A stretch of DNA of 64,000 bases from Marinobacterium_D sp050908845 (GCF_050908845.1 NZ_CP194171.1:1488001-1552000); one strand, 5' to 3'; positions 44,422-53,090 are shown, counted from the first letter of the stretch. The notes: generated by a model not told the origin, from the sequence alone. A program made the numbers and translations.

Positions 44422-45540
44422 TTAGACCGGGTGCCAGTCGCTTTTTTTCTTGAGTAAGGTCAAATCGGGCAACAAGCATTTCATATATGTGTGTAGTTGC
44501 TGCTTAATACATTCGAGAAACAGCGCCTTAAAGGCCGCGGCCGCCACGCCCACATTGGCCGTTACAAGTCCCGCAATTGTGGCTGCAAGGGCTGATCTTT
44601 TTAGGCAATAGACGATAACATCAATCACGATCTGATCAACATCGGCGCGGTGGGCGAGCACTGCATAAAGAACGCGTTTAGTATTGCGATAATACAGCTG
44701 GGGTAGCTTGAGAGAAATTCGCACACAGCCGACCTTGATTACCACACGTCGCCAGACGATCTTGAACTCGGGATATTGGATCAGTGTTGCAATACGTTCC
44801 TGTTTGTAATCTATATGCTCGCAATTCATTGCTGGGCTGTCTTCGACAATGTCCCGGATAATATCGATCGCGCCAACAGTATCCTCGGGGTCGTCAACCT
44901 CAACTGCCCCATCATCGCGCTCGCGCACGTCTTCATAACGGCTGTTTCGGTACTTCAACTGAAAAACCTCATCCTGCACGTAATACCCGACTATGGAACG
45001 GTCCTGGCGATCGTCCACGTGGGGTTGACCGCTTTTGCGTAGTTCAAAGTAGACCATTGCCTCATAATTACCTGCCGGGATTCCGTTGTCCGTGGCAAAG
45101 TCGTCCGGGTTAGTTCCTGGCCCGTCAACATAAGCGGAAAAGGCGTCACGAATATTTTGTGCTTCTTGTGCGCTAAGACCTGGGGCTAGAAAGAGCTCGT
45201 GCCAAACAACCACCTCGACAGCTTGAGAATGAATGATCTGGGTTTCGACCTGGGAATGAATGGCGAGGGTGGCGATTTCAACTAGATCATAAGTGCGAAT
45301 CTCAGCTTGCATCACACCAAGAACGCCGTTCGTCCCAGTTGTTTGATCCAGGGGAACGTGGTCGGCGGGGTTAAAAGGTGGGCCTTGGCGGGTTAGCGCT
45401 GTCTCTGCATAGCCCTCGTGGATCAGATAGTCGCGCTGTTTGCCATAGCTCGGATCTTTTAACGTAGTTTCAGTAGAGCGGGTAAATTCACGAATTTCGG
45501 GGCTGTCAAAATCAATTGTAAAACTGGTTACCGTAGGCAT
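44422..45540 (-). CDS. Large protein of unknown function
   Basis: 372 residues, no signal peptide and no recognised family. The N-terminal two thirds look globular and acidic (MPTVTSFTIDFDSPEIREFT; later VREDDG-like acidic stretches). The C-terminal part contains an Ala/Gly/Val-rich hydrophobic stretch, ATIAGLVTANVGVAAAAFKA, followed by a basic, Leu-rich end (CLLPDLTLLKKKSDWHPV). The start is supported by AGGAG before ATG. No partner gene is adjacent: 225 bases of gene-free DNA lie on one side and 480 on the other. Confidence 0.7.
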   Translation of the reverse strand: MPTVTSFTIDFDSPEIREFTRSTETTLKDPSYGKQRDYLIHEGYAETALTRQGPPFNPADHVPLDQTTGTNGVLGVMQAEIRTYDLVEIATLAIHSQVETQIIHSQAVEVVVWHELFLAPGLSAQEAQNIRDAFSAYVDGPGTNPDDFATDNGIPAGNYEAMVYFELRKSGQPHVDDRQDRSIVGYYVQDEVFQLKYRNSRYEDVRERDDGAVEVDDPEDTVGAIDIIRDIVEDSPAMNCEHIDYKQERIATLIQYPEFKIVWRRVVIKVGCVRISLKLPQLYYRNTKRVLYAVLAHRADVDQIVIDVIVYCLKRSALAATIAGLVTANVGVAAAAFKALFLECIKQQLHTYMKCLLPDLTLLKKKSDWHPV

Positions 45541-46020
45541 GATAAACTCCTTTTTAAAGTGATTAGCAGCCCGTTAATGAGGTCTATGACCTAATAATAA
45601 TTATTAGCGGGAATACCTTCTAATCCAGTGGTTATGATCGAATCATCTGTAACTGTTTGAAATTGATTTTGAAAAAGACATGCTGCTCAGTGGCAGTCGA
45701 ATAAAGGGTACTCGTCCCGACAGGCAGACAGGTGAAAGGTTATTACTATTCGCACTTGAGCAAGGTGTGTAAAGGCCCGGTTCGGAACTTCTATCGAAAG
45801 GAGTTGGAATTCCCGCCAGCAACGGGTGTGAGTTGCAAATATCCATCAATCAGTCCCTTTGGATCTTTTGCGTGCTTTGTTTTGCGTCTACTGCCTGTCT
45901 GACGCTAAAAAGAGTTTAGCTACCCCTACGCAAAAGTCCAAGTTTCAAAGGGGAATGACTTTGAGGGAAGCGGTGTGAACGGCTGGTATTTTCACCTGAC
46001 TGTAGTAAACGGTTACGAGC
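45541..46020. other. Gene-free stretch
   Basis: 480 bases without a convincing gene. It holds the small palindrome AATAATAATTATT (45592-45604) upstream of the orphan gene. A 68-codon minus-strand open frame at 45643-45849 has no ribosome-binding site or family match. Confidence 0.55.
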
Positions 46021-46632
46021 TCAAGGTGCTTTCACCCCACACCCTTTCAATATCACCTGTGTCAACTGCTCTGCCGCCAGATCGTAATCGCTCTGGGACA
46101 TCTGCTCTTTACCGGTCACCTTGGAGATCTGCCAGTCGAAATCGGCGTAGGTCTGGGTGGATGCCCAGAGGGTAAACAGCAGGTGCTGGGGATCGACTGG
46201 GTCCATCAGGCGCTGGTCGATCCAGTCCTGGATCTTGGTGCTGCTCTGGAGCGTCTGCTCCATCATCTTTTCGGCGATATCCTCGGGCAGGTGAGGGGCG
46301 CCGTGCATGATCTCGCTGGCGAATACCTTGGAGGCGTGGGGGTGCTGCTGGGAGACTTTGATCTTGGCGCGGATATATTGCGCCAATACGGTGGCGGGGT
46401 CGCCGTTTTCATAGAAGGGCTGGGCGGCCTGCAGCAGTGGGTCGATGACGCTTTCGATAACGCTGCGGTAGAGGTTTTCCTTGCTCTTGAAGTAGTAGTA
46501 GATGTTGGGCTTGGGCAGCCCGGCGCGCTTGGCGATGTCGATGATTTTGGTGGCGGCATAGCCCTGGTCGGCGAAGATTTCGCTGGCTGCCTGGATGATC
46601 AGTTCTCGATTGTGTTCACTGATTCTCGACAT
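46021..46632 (-). CDS. TetR-family regulator, RutR-like
   Basis: 203 residues. The N-terminal TetR helix-turn-helix is typical (AASEIFADQGYAATKIIDIA, then PKPNIYYYFKSKENLYRSV). The C-terminal domain (ASEIMHGAPHLPEDIAEKMM and FTLWASTQTYADFDWQISKV) matches the RutR/YcdC type. RutR in E. coli senses uracil and controls pyrimidine and purine genes. The gene stands at the edge of the purine region and could control it. ATG at 46632 is used; TTG one codon earlier is possible. Transcription is on the same strand as puuD, but the two are separated by repeat R2 and an IS110 element. Confidence 0.88.
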   Translation of the reverse strand: MSRISEHNRELIIQAASEIFADQGYAATKIIDIAKRAGLPKPNIYYYFKSKENLYRSVIESVIDPLLQAAQPFYENGDPATVLAQYIRAKIKVSQQHPHASKVFASEIMHGAPHLPEDIAEKMMEQTLQSSTKIQDWIDQRLMDPVDPQHLLFTLWASTQTYADFDWQISKVTGKEQMSQSDYDLAAEQLTQVILKGCGVKAP

Positions 46633-46782
46633 CAAATGGTGGCTTCCCGGTTTTTGACTTTGGGGTTTATTTTTTTTCGCATGTTAGCACTTGGGGAAAA
46701 GTTGCCTCAAGGCCGGAGCTATATGGAGCTGGGTTGCTTGTTTTCTATCGGTAGCGCCGGATATCTCTTGGTTCTTATAGAT

Positions 46783-46852
46783 GCAGGTTTCGCCTGCTGG
46801 CGAGTCAAGGTACTTGTACGGACAAGTACCTTAACAATCCGAAGCCGCCCCT
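46783..46852 (-). repeat. Structured intergenic repeat, copy R2, left fragment
   Basis: Inverted relative to the other copies. It begins GCAGGTTTCGCCTGC and includes the hairpin AAGGTACTTGT/ACAAGTACCTT, then GAAGCCGCCCCT, where the IS110 element begins. The remainder of this copy lies at 48105-48240. Confidence 0.88.
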
Positions 46853-46866
46853 TGTATGTTCGATCT

Positions 46867-47045
46867 CAAGGAACCGTTAAGCTCATTCACTAGTAACCGG
46901 GGAGGCCGTCCGCCCCTAGAGGCAGTTCAAACTGACCTCGTCCGTAGAGAGGCTCCCTGCCTCATTGCCCACCTCGAAGAGTATCAGGAAGCCAGTGAAA
47001 CTGGACTTCGTATGACAAGGAAGAGGCAGCATCAAGTACGAGTTC
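46867..47045 (+). ncRNA. Predicted IS110 bridge RNA
   Basis: Two internal loops are visible. Target loop: stem 46900-46907 with 46951-46957, inner hairpin 46919-46926 with 46931-46939, left guide CCGCCCCT (46910-46917), identical to the left target flank plus core, and right guide CGTAG (46943-46947), complementary to CTACG of the right flank. Donor loop: stem TGCCTC (46958-46963) with GAGGCA (47023-47028), inner hairpin 46988-46996 with 47000-47009, left guide GAGTATC (46979-46985), matching the element's right end, and right guide ACAAG (47015-47019), complementary to CTTGT of its left end. Both inner hairpins share a bulged A. Exact RNA ends are not known. Confidence 0.82.
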
Positions 47046-47094
47046 GGGAAACCGGTGAACATTGTGATCTAAGCGTAGCGGGGTGTAAAAGCCA

Positions 47095-48087
47095 ATGAGC
47101 GTGTTTGTCGGCATCGATATCTCAGCCAAAAAATTTGACCTCGTCAGTCGAGTGGACGGACGAGCCTCTAGGGCTAAGCAGTTCCAGCAAACATCCGATG
47201 GCCATGCGAGAGCGGTAGATGCGCTCCTGCTACTTCAACCGAAGCTAATCGTGCTAGAAGCCACTGGCATCTACTACTTGGATTTAGCAGTAGCGCTAGC
47301 GCATGCTGGGCTTCCAGTAGCGGTTATCAACCCAAAAAGTTTCCACAATTTCGCGAAGCTTACGCTGACGGGTAGCAAGACTGACGCGGTTGATGCTGCC
47401 CTACTCGCTGAATACGGTGAGCGCATGAGCCCAAGGCTCTGGACGCCTCCTGACCCTGCCTGTTTAGGCTTGAGAGATCTTGGCCGGCAAATCAATCGAC
47501 TAACAGCTACACGTACACAAGCTAAAAACCGGCTGCATGCCCTTCAATCTAAAAGCGCCACAATGCCGCTTCTACTTGAGGATGAACAGGACGGTATCGA
47601 CTTGCTGGACCAACGTATTGAGCGGTTAAGTAAGGCTGCTTTGGTGCTGATCGCCGAGAACCCTGCGCTTTCAGAAAGCTTGGCGAACATCCGTGCCGCC
47701 AAAGGTATCGGTGAAGCATCAGCTATCGCCATACTGGCTGAACTCTGTGTATTACCGCAGCATCTGAAAGCACCGCAGGTGAGCCGTTTTGCAGGTTTAG
47801 ATGTACGAATAACGCAGTCCGGCAGTAGTGCGAACAAACCTTCCCGCCTGGGAAAAGCAGGTAATACATACTTACGCGCGGCACTATTTATGCCTGCTTT
47901 ATGTGCCGTGAGGCATGACCCGAGGGCAAAGCACTTCTACGAAGCACTGATATCGCGCGGCAAGAAGAAAATCCAGGCCCTTTGCGCGGTCATGAGAAAG
48001 TACCTGACTGGGCTATGGGCCTGTATACAGACAAAAACCGCATTCAACTCAACCTTATTGTTCAGTGATGAGCATTTGAAAGGTTGA
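47095..48087 (+). CDS. IS110-family transposase (DEDD recombinase)
   Basis: 330 residues. The N-terminal RuvC-like domain carries the acidic residues in FVGIDISAKKFDLV (Asp), VLEATGIYYLDLA (Glu) and KTDAVDAALLAEYG (two Asp). The C-terminal Transposase_20 domain contains IRAAKGIGEASAIAILAEL and the serine-containing stretch RITQSGSSANKPSRLGKAGN, where the covalent serine of the family is expected. The frame is intact and full length, so the enzyme is probably active. Such transposases use a bridge RNA from the same element to choose target and donor sites. Confidence 0.95.
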   Translation: MSVFVGIDISAKKFDLVSRVDGRASRAKQFQQTSDGHARAVDALLLLQPKLIVLEATGIYYLDLAVALAHAGLPVAVINPKSFHNFAKLTLTGSKTDAVDAALLAEYGERMSPRLWTPPDPACLGLRDLGRQINRLTATRTQAKNRLHALQSKSATMPLLLEDEQDGIDLLDQRIERLSKAALVLIAENPALSESLANIRAAKGIGEASAIAILAELCVLPQHLKAPQVSRFAGLDVRITQSGSSANKPSRLGKAGNTYLRAALFMPALCAVRHDPRAKHFYEALISRGKKKIQALCAVMRKYLTGLWACIQTKTAFNSTLLFSDEHLKG

Positions 48088-48104
48088 CCCTCAACTGAGT
48101 ATCT
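48084..48104 (+). promoter_or_regulatory. Minus-35 half of a promoter formed when the IS110 ends join
   Basis: TTGACC (48084-48089) near the right end lies 15 bases before the end of the element. In a circular form, joined at CT, it would stand 17 bases before TATGTT (46855-46860) of the left end. This makes a sigma70-like promoter just upstream of the predicted bridge RNA, known in principle for IS110 relatives such as IS621. Confidence 0.65.
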
Positions 48105-48240
48105 ACGACTTGGTCGGCTGCGCCGACTGCCCTGTGCTTCTCGCCTGAAAGAGCGGGACGCGAAACTCACCGCTTCGCGGCTCAGACAGCACGTCCCTTG
48201 TTTCTCTTTCAGGCTGTGATGCTCGGCTGCGTCGAAGGGG
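48105..48240 (-). repeat. Structured intergenic repeat, copy R2, right fragment
   Basis: Continues copy R2 behind the IS110 element: ACGACTTGGTCGGC, then CTGAAAGAGCGGGACGCG and its pairing partner CGTCCC...CTCTTTCAG, ending GCGTCGAAGGGG. Joined to 46783-46852 it gives a full-length element. Confidence 0.88.
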
Positions 48241-48316
48241 AATCTGGGTGCGCTCAGGTAGTTTTGTGAAAACGAGCCCTGTTTTAACTACTTCGTTCCA
48301 GTTGGTTTGATGGCAA

Positions 48317-48346
48317 TAAAAAAAGCCCTGCTTTTTACACAGGGCT
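48317..48346 (-). terminator. Intrinsic terminator of the puuD operon
   Basis: AGCCCTG (48324-48330) pairs with CAGGGCT (48340-48346). On the minus strand it is followed by seven T. It lies 23 bases behind the puuD stop. Confidence 0.88.
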
Positions 48347-48368
48347 GCGAAAGGTGCGGGGGAATTGT

Positions 48369-49550
48369 TCAGTCGATATGGGCGCCGTCGGCGATCCACA
48401 TGCCTACCAGGTCGCGCTCTTCCAGGGTCATCTGGGTGACGTTGCCGAGCGGCATGGTCTGGGTGGCGATGGCCTGGGCGTGGATTTTTTCTGCCATCAG
48501 TTTGATCTCTTCTGCACTGTCGAGTTTGATGCCGGCCGGGGCGGTGGCGAAGCCGGCGAAGCTTGGGCTGGAGGAGTGGCAGACGGTGCAGCGTTCGTGG
48601 ATCACTTCCGATACCTGGTTGAAGCTGACCTGCTGGGGCTGCGCCGCGCTGGTGTTTTTCTGCGGGGCAACCACAAAGGCCAGGGTCACCATGCCGAGTG
48701 CGGCAGCGGGTAGGGTCCAGGCGTATTTCTGAGACTCGTGACGGGTGTTGAAGTAGTGACGCACCAGTACGCTCAGCGCTGCGATGCCCGCCAGTACGGC
48801 CCAGTTGAGTTCGGCGCCGTAGGTGCTCGGGAAGTGGTTGCTGATCATGATGAACAGCACCGGCAGCGTGAAGTAGTTGTTGTGGCGTGAGCGTAGCAGG
48901 CCTTTGGCTGGCAGCTGCGGATCCGGTTCGCGGCCTTCTTCGATCGCTTTCACCAGCGCGCGCTGGGCCGGCATGATCACGCGGAATACGTTACCGACCA
49001 TGATGGTGCCGATGATGGCGCCCACATGGATAAACGCACCACGGCCGCTGAATACCTGTGACAGTCCCCAGGCGGCGAACACCAGCAGGGCAAAGAGTAC
49101 AGCACCGAGCAGGGCAGGGGTTTTACCCAGTGGAGAGTCACACAGGGTGGTGTAAACCAGCCAGCCCACAACCAGGCTGCCCACGCCGATGGCGATGGCG
49201 GCGGCGGAGCTCAGGTCAGAACCTGGAGCGACCAGGTAGAGCTGGGCGTTGAGGTAGTACACCACGCTCAGCAGCGCGAAACCGGAAAGGAAGGTGGCGT
49301 AGGCTTCCCATTTGAACCAGTGCAGCTGCTCCGGCATCTTCGGCGGGGCCAGCTTGTATTTTTCCAGGTGGTAGATACCACCGCCGTGAATGGCCCAGAG
49401 GTCGCCGGACAAGCCGTCACGCGGGTTGCGGCGGTCCAGGTGGTTTTCCAGCCAGACAAAATAGAAAGATGCACCGATCCAGGCGATACCGGTGATCATA
49501 TGAACCCAGCGCACGGCCAGGTTGAGCCATTCAGTGATATGCGGATCCAT
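48369..49550 (-). CDS. puuD: Urate hydroxylase (membrane-bound, cytochrome c domain)
   Basis: 393 residues. The N-terminal part has about eight membrane segments, beginning with MDPHITEWLNLAVRWVHMITG, followed by the family pattern WIGASFYFVWLENHL. The C-terminal part is a cytochrome c-like domain with heme motif CTVCH (in VIHERCTVCHSSSP). PuuD oxidises urate to 5-hydroxyisourate and passes electrons to the respiratory chain instead of making H2O2. It is the last gene of the operon puuE-uraD-alc-allA-puuD. Confidence 0.94.
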   Translation of the reverse strand: MDPHITEWLNLAVRWVHMITGIAWIGASFYFVWLENHLDRRNPRDGLSGDLWAIHGGGIYHLEKYKLAPPKMPEQLHWFKWEAYATFLSGFALLSVVYYLNAQLYLVAPGSDLSSAAAIAIGVGSLVVGWLVYTTLCDSPLGKTPALLGAVLFALLVFAAWGLSQVFSGRGAFIHVGAIIGTIMVGNVFRVIMPAQRALVKAIEEGREPDPQLPAKGLLRSRHNNYFTLPVLFIMISNHFPSTYGAELNWAVLAGIAALSVLVRHYFNTRHESQKYAWTLPAAALGMVTLAFVVAPQKNTSAAQPQQVSFNQVSEVIHERCTVCHSSSPSFAGFATAPAGIKLDSAEEIKLMAEKIHAQAIATQTMPLGNVTQMTLEERDLVGMWIADGAHID

Positions 49551-49692
49551 TGTCTACTCCTCATAGTCGGTTGGCCCTGGCGATCTCACCTTAAGCCAAC
49601 ACTTTCTTTTTATGTGAAGTCCTACGACGTGCCTTAGATTTGCGGGCGTTGGGGAAGCTGGAGCCAAGCCCCTAGCTTCCCCTGCCTTAGCC

Positions 49693-50193
49693 TTACGGGG
49701 TCTGCAGCAGGATCTGTGTTTCGTCTGCGAAAAAGTATTCGTCGCAGTTGTTGCCTTCGCCTTCCCGGTCAACGACCAGGAAGTCATCTTCTTCCACGCA
49801 GGTGAGCACCGGGTGGTGCCACACGCCGGTGTGGTAGTTGACGCCCTGAGTACCATCGGTGATGAAGGCACGGATCGACGCGGGATCGGGCGTCTCACCG
49901 GCCGGTGCCACCAGCACCAGGAACGGGTTCTGTTTCAGCGGCACAAACGCCTGGCTGCCCTGCGGGTGGCGCTCCAGCATCTTCACTGGCATCGGCATGG
50001 GCGTATGCTGGGCCCTGAAGATGCTGATGATGCCGCGATCCCCCGCCTGGCCGAGCATTACCTCGGCAAGGCGGTGAAAGCGCTGGGTCGAGCCGTTGTT
50101 GATCATGAAAAAGTCACGATCACGGGTTTCGATCACATCGCCGAAGGGCTTGAACGCTTCGGCGGTCAGGGGTTCCGGTCGAATGATCAACAT
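49693..50193 (-). CDS. allA: Ureidoglycolate lyase
   Basis: 166 residues, the normal size for AllA. The pattern MLIIRPEPLTAEAFKPFGDV at the N-terminus, GSTQRFHRLAEV and YHTGVWHHPVLTCVEEDDFLVVDR toward the C-terminus fit the family. The reaction is ureidoglycolate to glyoxylate and urea. It starts 12 bases after the allantoicase gene, so both act in sequence. The glyoxylate released is the substrate of the bhc genes elsewhere in the window. GC-rich ribosome-binding region before the ATG. Confidence 0.94.
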   Translation of the reverse strand: MLIIRPEPLTAEAFKPFGDVIETRDRDFFMINNGSTQRFHRLAEVMLGQAGDRGIISIFRAQHTPMPMPVKMLERHPQGSQAFVPLKQNPFLVLVAPAGETPDPASIRAFITDGTQGVNYHTGVWHHPVLTCVEEDDFLVVDREGEGNNCDEYFFADETQILLQTP

Positions 50194-50205
50194 GCCGGGC
50201 TCCGC

Positions 50206-51192
50206 TCAGTCTGAGATCTTGCCGAACAGGCGCAGTCGGCTGATACCGCCATCCGGGAAGATGTTGATGCGGATATGGGTGATCGCGCCGATATCGTTGA
50301 TCTCGGAGCTGAACTCATGCTCCTGGTGCATCTCCAGCTTCTGCTGCGGCAGCAGCTCTTTCCAGAACAGGCTCTGGGTTTCGATCTGCGCATCGGTACC
50401 GCCTTTCACGTAAGAGGCCTGGATGGAGCAGCTGTCCGGGTAGTTGCCCTTGAAGTGCAAGGTGTCGACAACGATACGGCTGACTTCGCCTGGATGACCC
50501 AGTGCGACGATCACCCAGTCGTTACCCGGCGTACGGCGGCGGGCGGTTTCCCAGCCATCGCCCATGTTCACGCCACGGCCCGGGTTGAGGATGTTGCCCA
50601 TCTTGCCGAAGTGCTCATCGCTGCAGGCGAGGGCGCGACCGCCGTTAAGGGCTGCGGCCAGATCGATCTCTTCGCCGGCGACGTTTTTCCAGTCCAGGTA
50701 CGGGGTGCCGTAAACGCGCAGACGCGCAACGCCGCCATCCGGGTAGATGTTGAAGCGCAGGTGAGTCCAGGGGCGGTCATTATCGATGGCGTGCAGGTGG
50801 TGGCTGTTACCCTGCAGGCTGACGGCGCCGAGCAGCTCGGTCCATTCTGCATCGTCGGCCGGGTCGCCGTCCGGGCTGTAGCAGGCTTCCAGCGATGCCG
50901 ACGGCGGGAAGTTACCGGTGAAGTGCGAGGTGTCGATATCCACACCGCTGATCACGCCCGGTACGCCGAGGCGGATGATGGTGTAGTCGTAGCCTTCAAA
51001 ACGCTTGCGGCGTGATTCCCAGCCATCCATCCACTTGCCGTTGTCATCGAAGACGCCCTCTTTCCAGACTGCCGCTTCCGGCTGAAACATGCGGTTCACG
51101 TCGGCAAACCAGTCATCGGTAACAAAGATGGACTCGGTGCCGAGACGGGCGTCGGCCAGGTTGATCATTTTTTCGAAATTCGTGTTGCTCAT
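50206..51192 (-). CDS. alc: Allantoicase
   Basis: 328 residues with two homologous beta-sandwich repeats, each with the pattern DGWESRRKR...VIRLGVPGVISGVDIDTSHFTGNFP and DGWETARRRTP...VIVALGHPGEVSRIVVDTLHFKGNYP. The enzyme cleaves allantoate to ureidoglycolate and urea. It lies between uraD and allA on the minus strand, in order of the pathway. Confidence 0.95.
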   Translation of the reverse strand: MSNTNFEKMINLADARLGTESIFVTDDWFADVNRMFQPEAAVWKEGVFDDNGKWMDGWESRRKRFEGYDYTIIRLGVPGVISGVDIDTSHFTGNFPPSASLEACYSPDGDPADDAEWTELLGAVSLQGNSHHLHAIDNDRPWTHLRFNIYPDGGVARLRVYGTPYLDWKNVAGEEIDLAAALNGGRALACSDEHFGKMGNILNPGRGVNMGDGWETARRRTPGNDWVIVALGHPGEVSRIVVDTLHFKGNYPDSCSIQASYVKGGTDAQIETQSLFWKELLPQQKLEMHQEHEFSSEINDIGAITHIRINIFPDGGISRLRLFGKISD

Positions 51193-51298
51193 TATTGTTC
51201 TACCTAAAGCTTAATAAGGGCACGTGAGGGGCATTGCGAATCCGGGTCTGACGCCCGATTTTTATATATTTTTAAACGCTTACATGATTTCTAAGCGC

Positions 51299-51820
51299 TT
51301 ACATAATCTCTAAACGGAAGCGGGCGATCTTGTTGATCTCCTGCAGCGCCCGTTCGAACTCTTCGTCCGGCGTGTTGTGGATACGCTCTTCGAAGGCGGC
51401 CAGAATCTGGTGCCGGTTGCTGCCTTTAACCGCCATGATGAACGGGAAGCCGAACTTCTCCTTGTAGGCGTTGTTCAGGGTGGTGAAGCGCTCAAACTCC
51501 TCCGGCGTGCATTCGCTGATGCCTGCGCCGGCCTGCTCGGCGGTGGAGGACTCGGTCAGCTCCCCGGCGACGGCGGCCTTACCGGCCAGGTCCGGGTGGG
51601 CATTGATCAGGTCGAGCTGCGCCTGCCTGTCGGCCTGCAGCAGGATGTCGGCCATGCGCTGCTGCAGGGTATCGATGCTGTCGATTGAGCTGTCGCTGCC
51701 CTGATCGAACGCCTGCTCGGCTACCCAGGCGGAGTGCTCATAGATGTCGCCGAAATGGCTGACGAACGCGTCGCGGGTCATTTCGCTCGGCTTGCAGGTT
51801 TTAAAGGTCATATCGCTCAC
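51299..51820 (-). CDS. uraD: 2-oxo-4-hydroxy-4-carboxy-5-ureidoimidazoline decarboxylase
   Basis: 173 residues, typical for OHCU decarboxylase, which gives S-allantoin. The C-terminal pattern FGFPFIMAVKGSNRHQIL is the family signature, with the catalytic His in LINAHPDLAGKAA. It overlaps the end of puuE by four bases (ATGA), indicating coupled translation. There is no fused transthyretin-like domain; that activity is on the separate uraH gene, divergently transcribed. Confidence 0.95.
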   Translation of the reverse strand: MSDMTFKTCKPSEMTRDAFVSHFGDIYEHSAWVAEQAFDQGSDSSIDSIDTLQQRMADILLQADRQAQLDLINAHPDLAGKAAVAGELTESSTAEQAGAGISECTPEEFERFTTLNNAYKEKFGFPFIMAVKGSNRHQILAAFEERIHNTPDEEFERALQEINKIARFRLEIM

Positions 51821-52740
51821 TTGGCCGCCTCCGGGTTGTACGGATGGTGTTCATGCCAGTGTTTGGCGATATCGATACGGCGGCAGAACCAGACCTTGTC
51901 GTGGCTGCGCACGTACTCGATAAAGCGGGCCAGGGCGGCGATTCGGCCCGGGCGGCCGGCCAGACGGCAGTGCAGACCGATGGAGAGCATCTTCGGTGCT
52001 TCGGCGCCTTCTTCATACAGGGTGTCGAAGCTGTCCTTCAGGTACTGGTAGAACTGCTCACCGCTGTTGAAGCCCTGCGCGGTGGCAAAGCGCATGTCAT
52101 TCACATCCAGGGTGTAGGGGATCACCAGGTGGCCCTTGCCGTTGTTGTCGACCCAGTAGGGCAGGTCGTCATCGTAGGAGTCGGAGTCGTACATGAAGCC
52201 GCCTTCTTCCATCACCAGGTTACGGGTGTTGGGGCCGGTGCGACCGGTGTACCAGCCCAGCGGACGCTCGCCAGTAACTTCCTTGATGATGTCGATGGCG
52301 CGGATCAGGTGGTCGCGCTCTTCCGACTCATCGGTGTACTGGTAGTCGATCCAGCGGTAGCCGTGGCTGCAGATCTCGTGTCCGGCCTGAGCCATTGCCT
52401 GGGCCACCTCGGGGTGACGCTCCACGGCCATGGCGACGGCGAAAATGGTCAGCGGGATATCGTGCTTCTTGAACAGCTTCAGCAGACGCCATACACCGGC
52501 ACGGCTGCCGTACTCGTAGCAGGATTCCATGCTCATGTGGCGCACGCCTTCAAGCGGCTGCGCACCAGGCATCTCGGACAGGAAGGCTTCAGATTCTTTA
52601 TCGCCGTGCAGGGTGCAGCGCTCGCCGCCCTCTTCGTAGTTCAGTACAAAAGAGACAGCGATACGGGCGTCGTTGGGCCATTGTGCGTGGGGCGGGTTCT
52701 GGCCGTATCCGATCAGGTCGCGCGGGTAATTTTTGTTCAC
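51817..52740 (-). CDS. puuE: Allantoinase, polysaccharide-deacetylase type
   Basis: 307 residues of the polysaccharide deacetylase superfamily: DARIAVSFVLNYEEGGE near the N-terminus, HEICSHGYRWIDYQ with metal-binding His, and LGWYTGRTGPNTR. PuuE hydrolyses allantoin to allantoate without the metal site of the amidohydrolase-type allantoinases. It is the first gene of the minus-strand operon. A TGTATACA palindrome lies about 76 bases upstream of its start. Confidence 0.93.
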   Translation of the reverse strand: MNKNYPRDLIGYGQNPPHAQWPNDARIAVSFVLNYEEGGERCTLHGDKESEAFLSEMPGAQPLEGVRHMSMESCYEYGSRAGVWRLLKLFKKHDIPLTIFAVAMAVERHPEVAQAMAQAGHEICSHGYRWIDYQYTDESEERDHLIRAIDIIKEVTGERPLGWYTGRTGPNTRNLVMEEGGFMYDSDSYDDDLPYWVDNNGKGHLVIPYTLDVNDMRFATAQGFNSGEQFYQYLKDSFDTLYEEGAEAPKMLSIGLHCRLAGRPGRIAALARFIEYVRSHDKVWFCRRIDIAKHWHEHHPYNPEAAK

Positions 52741-53090
52741 GGCTCAACTCCTTATAGAGGGTAGAGGTGGCGATAGAGCAGGTTGCAATGGAGCTCTTTT
52801 TTAGTGTGCATTGATTGTATACAAAAATTTCTGATTTCTACAACCCGGAATTTGCCTTTATGGTCAAAAAATACACGATCCATTACCCTGGATAGGGTGT
52901 TATTCCTTGATATACCAGCGCTTACGCGGTGCATTGGGCCGTTTTCACAAAGTGAATTCTTAAAATGTATACAATAAATGTTCTGTTGTGTGTTTTTGTC
53001 TGCCGATGATCTATAGTGGTGTGAATTGGCTGGAGAGCGTTTGAGCAGTTCTGGCTAAACCGAAAACAGTAAACAGAGGAAGAACGAACG
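52741..53090. promoter_or_regulatory. puuE-uraH divergent control region with two TGTATACA sites
   Basis: A 350-bp AT-rich region. TTGTATACAA lies at 52815-52824 (near puuE) and ATGTATACAA at 52965-52974 (near uraH). TATAGT at 53012-53017 may be the minus-10 of uraH. The same palindrome recurs at 56321-56328, upstream of the xanthine permease and gntR, which makes the GntR protein the likely ligand. Confidence 0.65.

Larger units (their letters stand above)
46853..48104 (+). mobile_element. Complete IS110-group insertion sequence inside repeat R2
   Basis: A 1252-bp element. Comparing the split repeat R2 with the unbroken R1 gives the ends: the target reads GCCGCCC-CT-ACGACTTGG. The dinucleotide CT is found at the left junction (46851-46852) and at the right junction (48103-48104). 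There are no terminal inverted repeats and no longer target duplication, as expected for this family. The left noncoding end is long (242 bases) and holds a bridge-RNA-like structure. The right noncoding end is only about 17 bases, the arrangement of the IS110 group rather than IS1111. Confidence 0.93.

Noticed and set aside
45643..45849. 68-codon minus-strand open frame
   Set aside because: No ribosome-binding site, no family, low-complexity composition.
46853..48104. IS1111-type element with terminal inverted repeats
   Set aside because: The long noncoding region is on the left of the transposase gene and the right end is very short, and no subterminal inverted repeats were found; this is the IS110 group.
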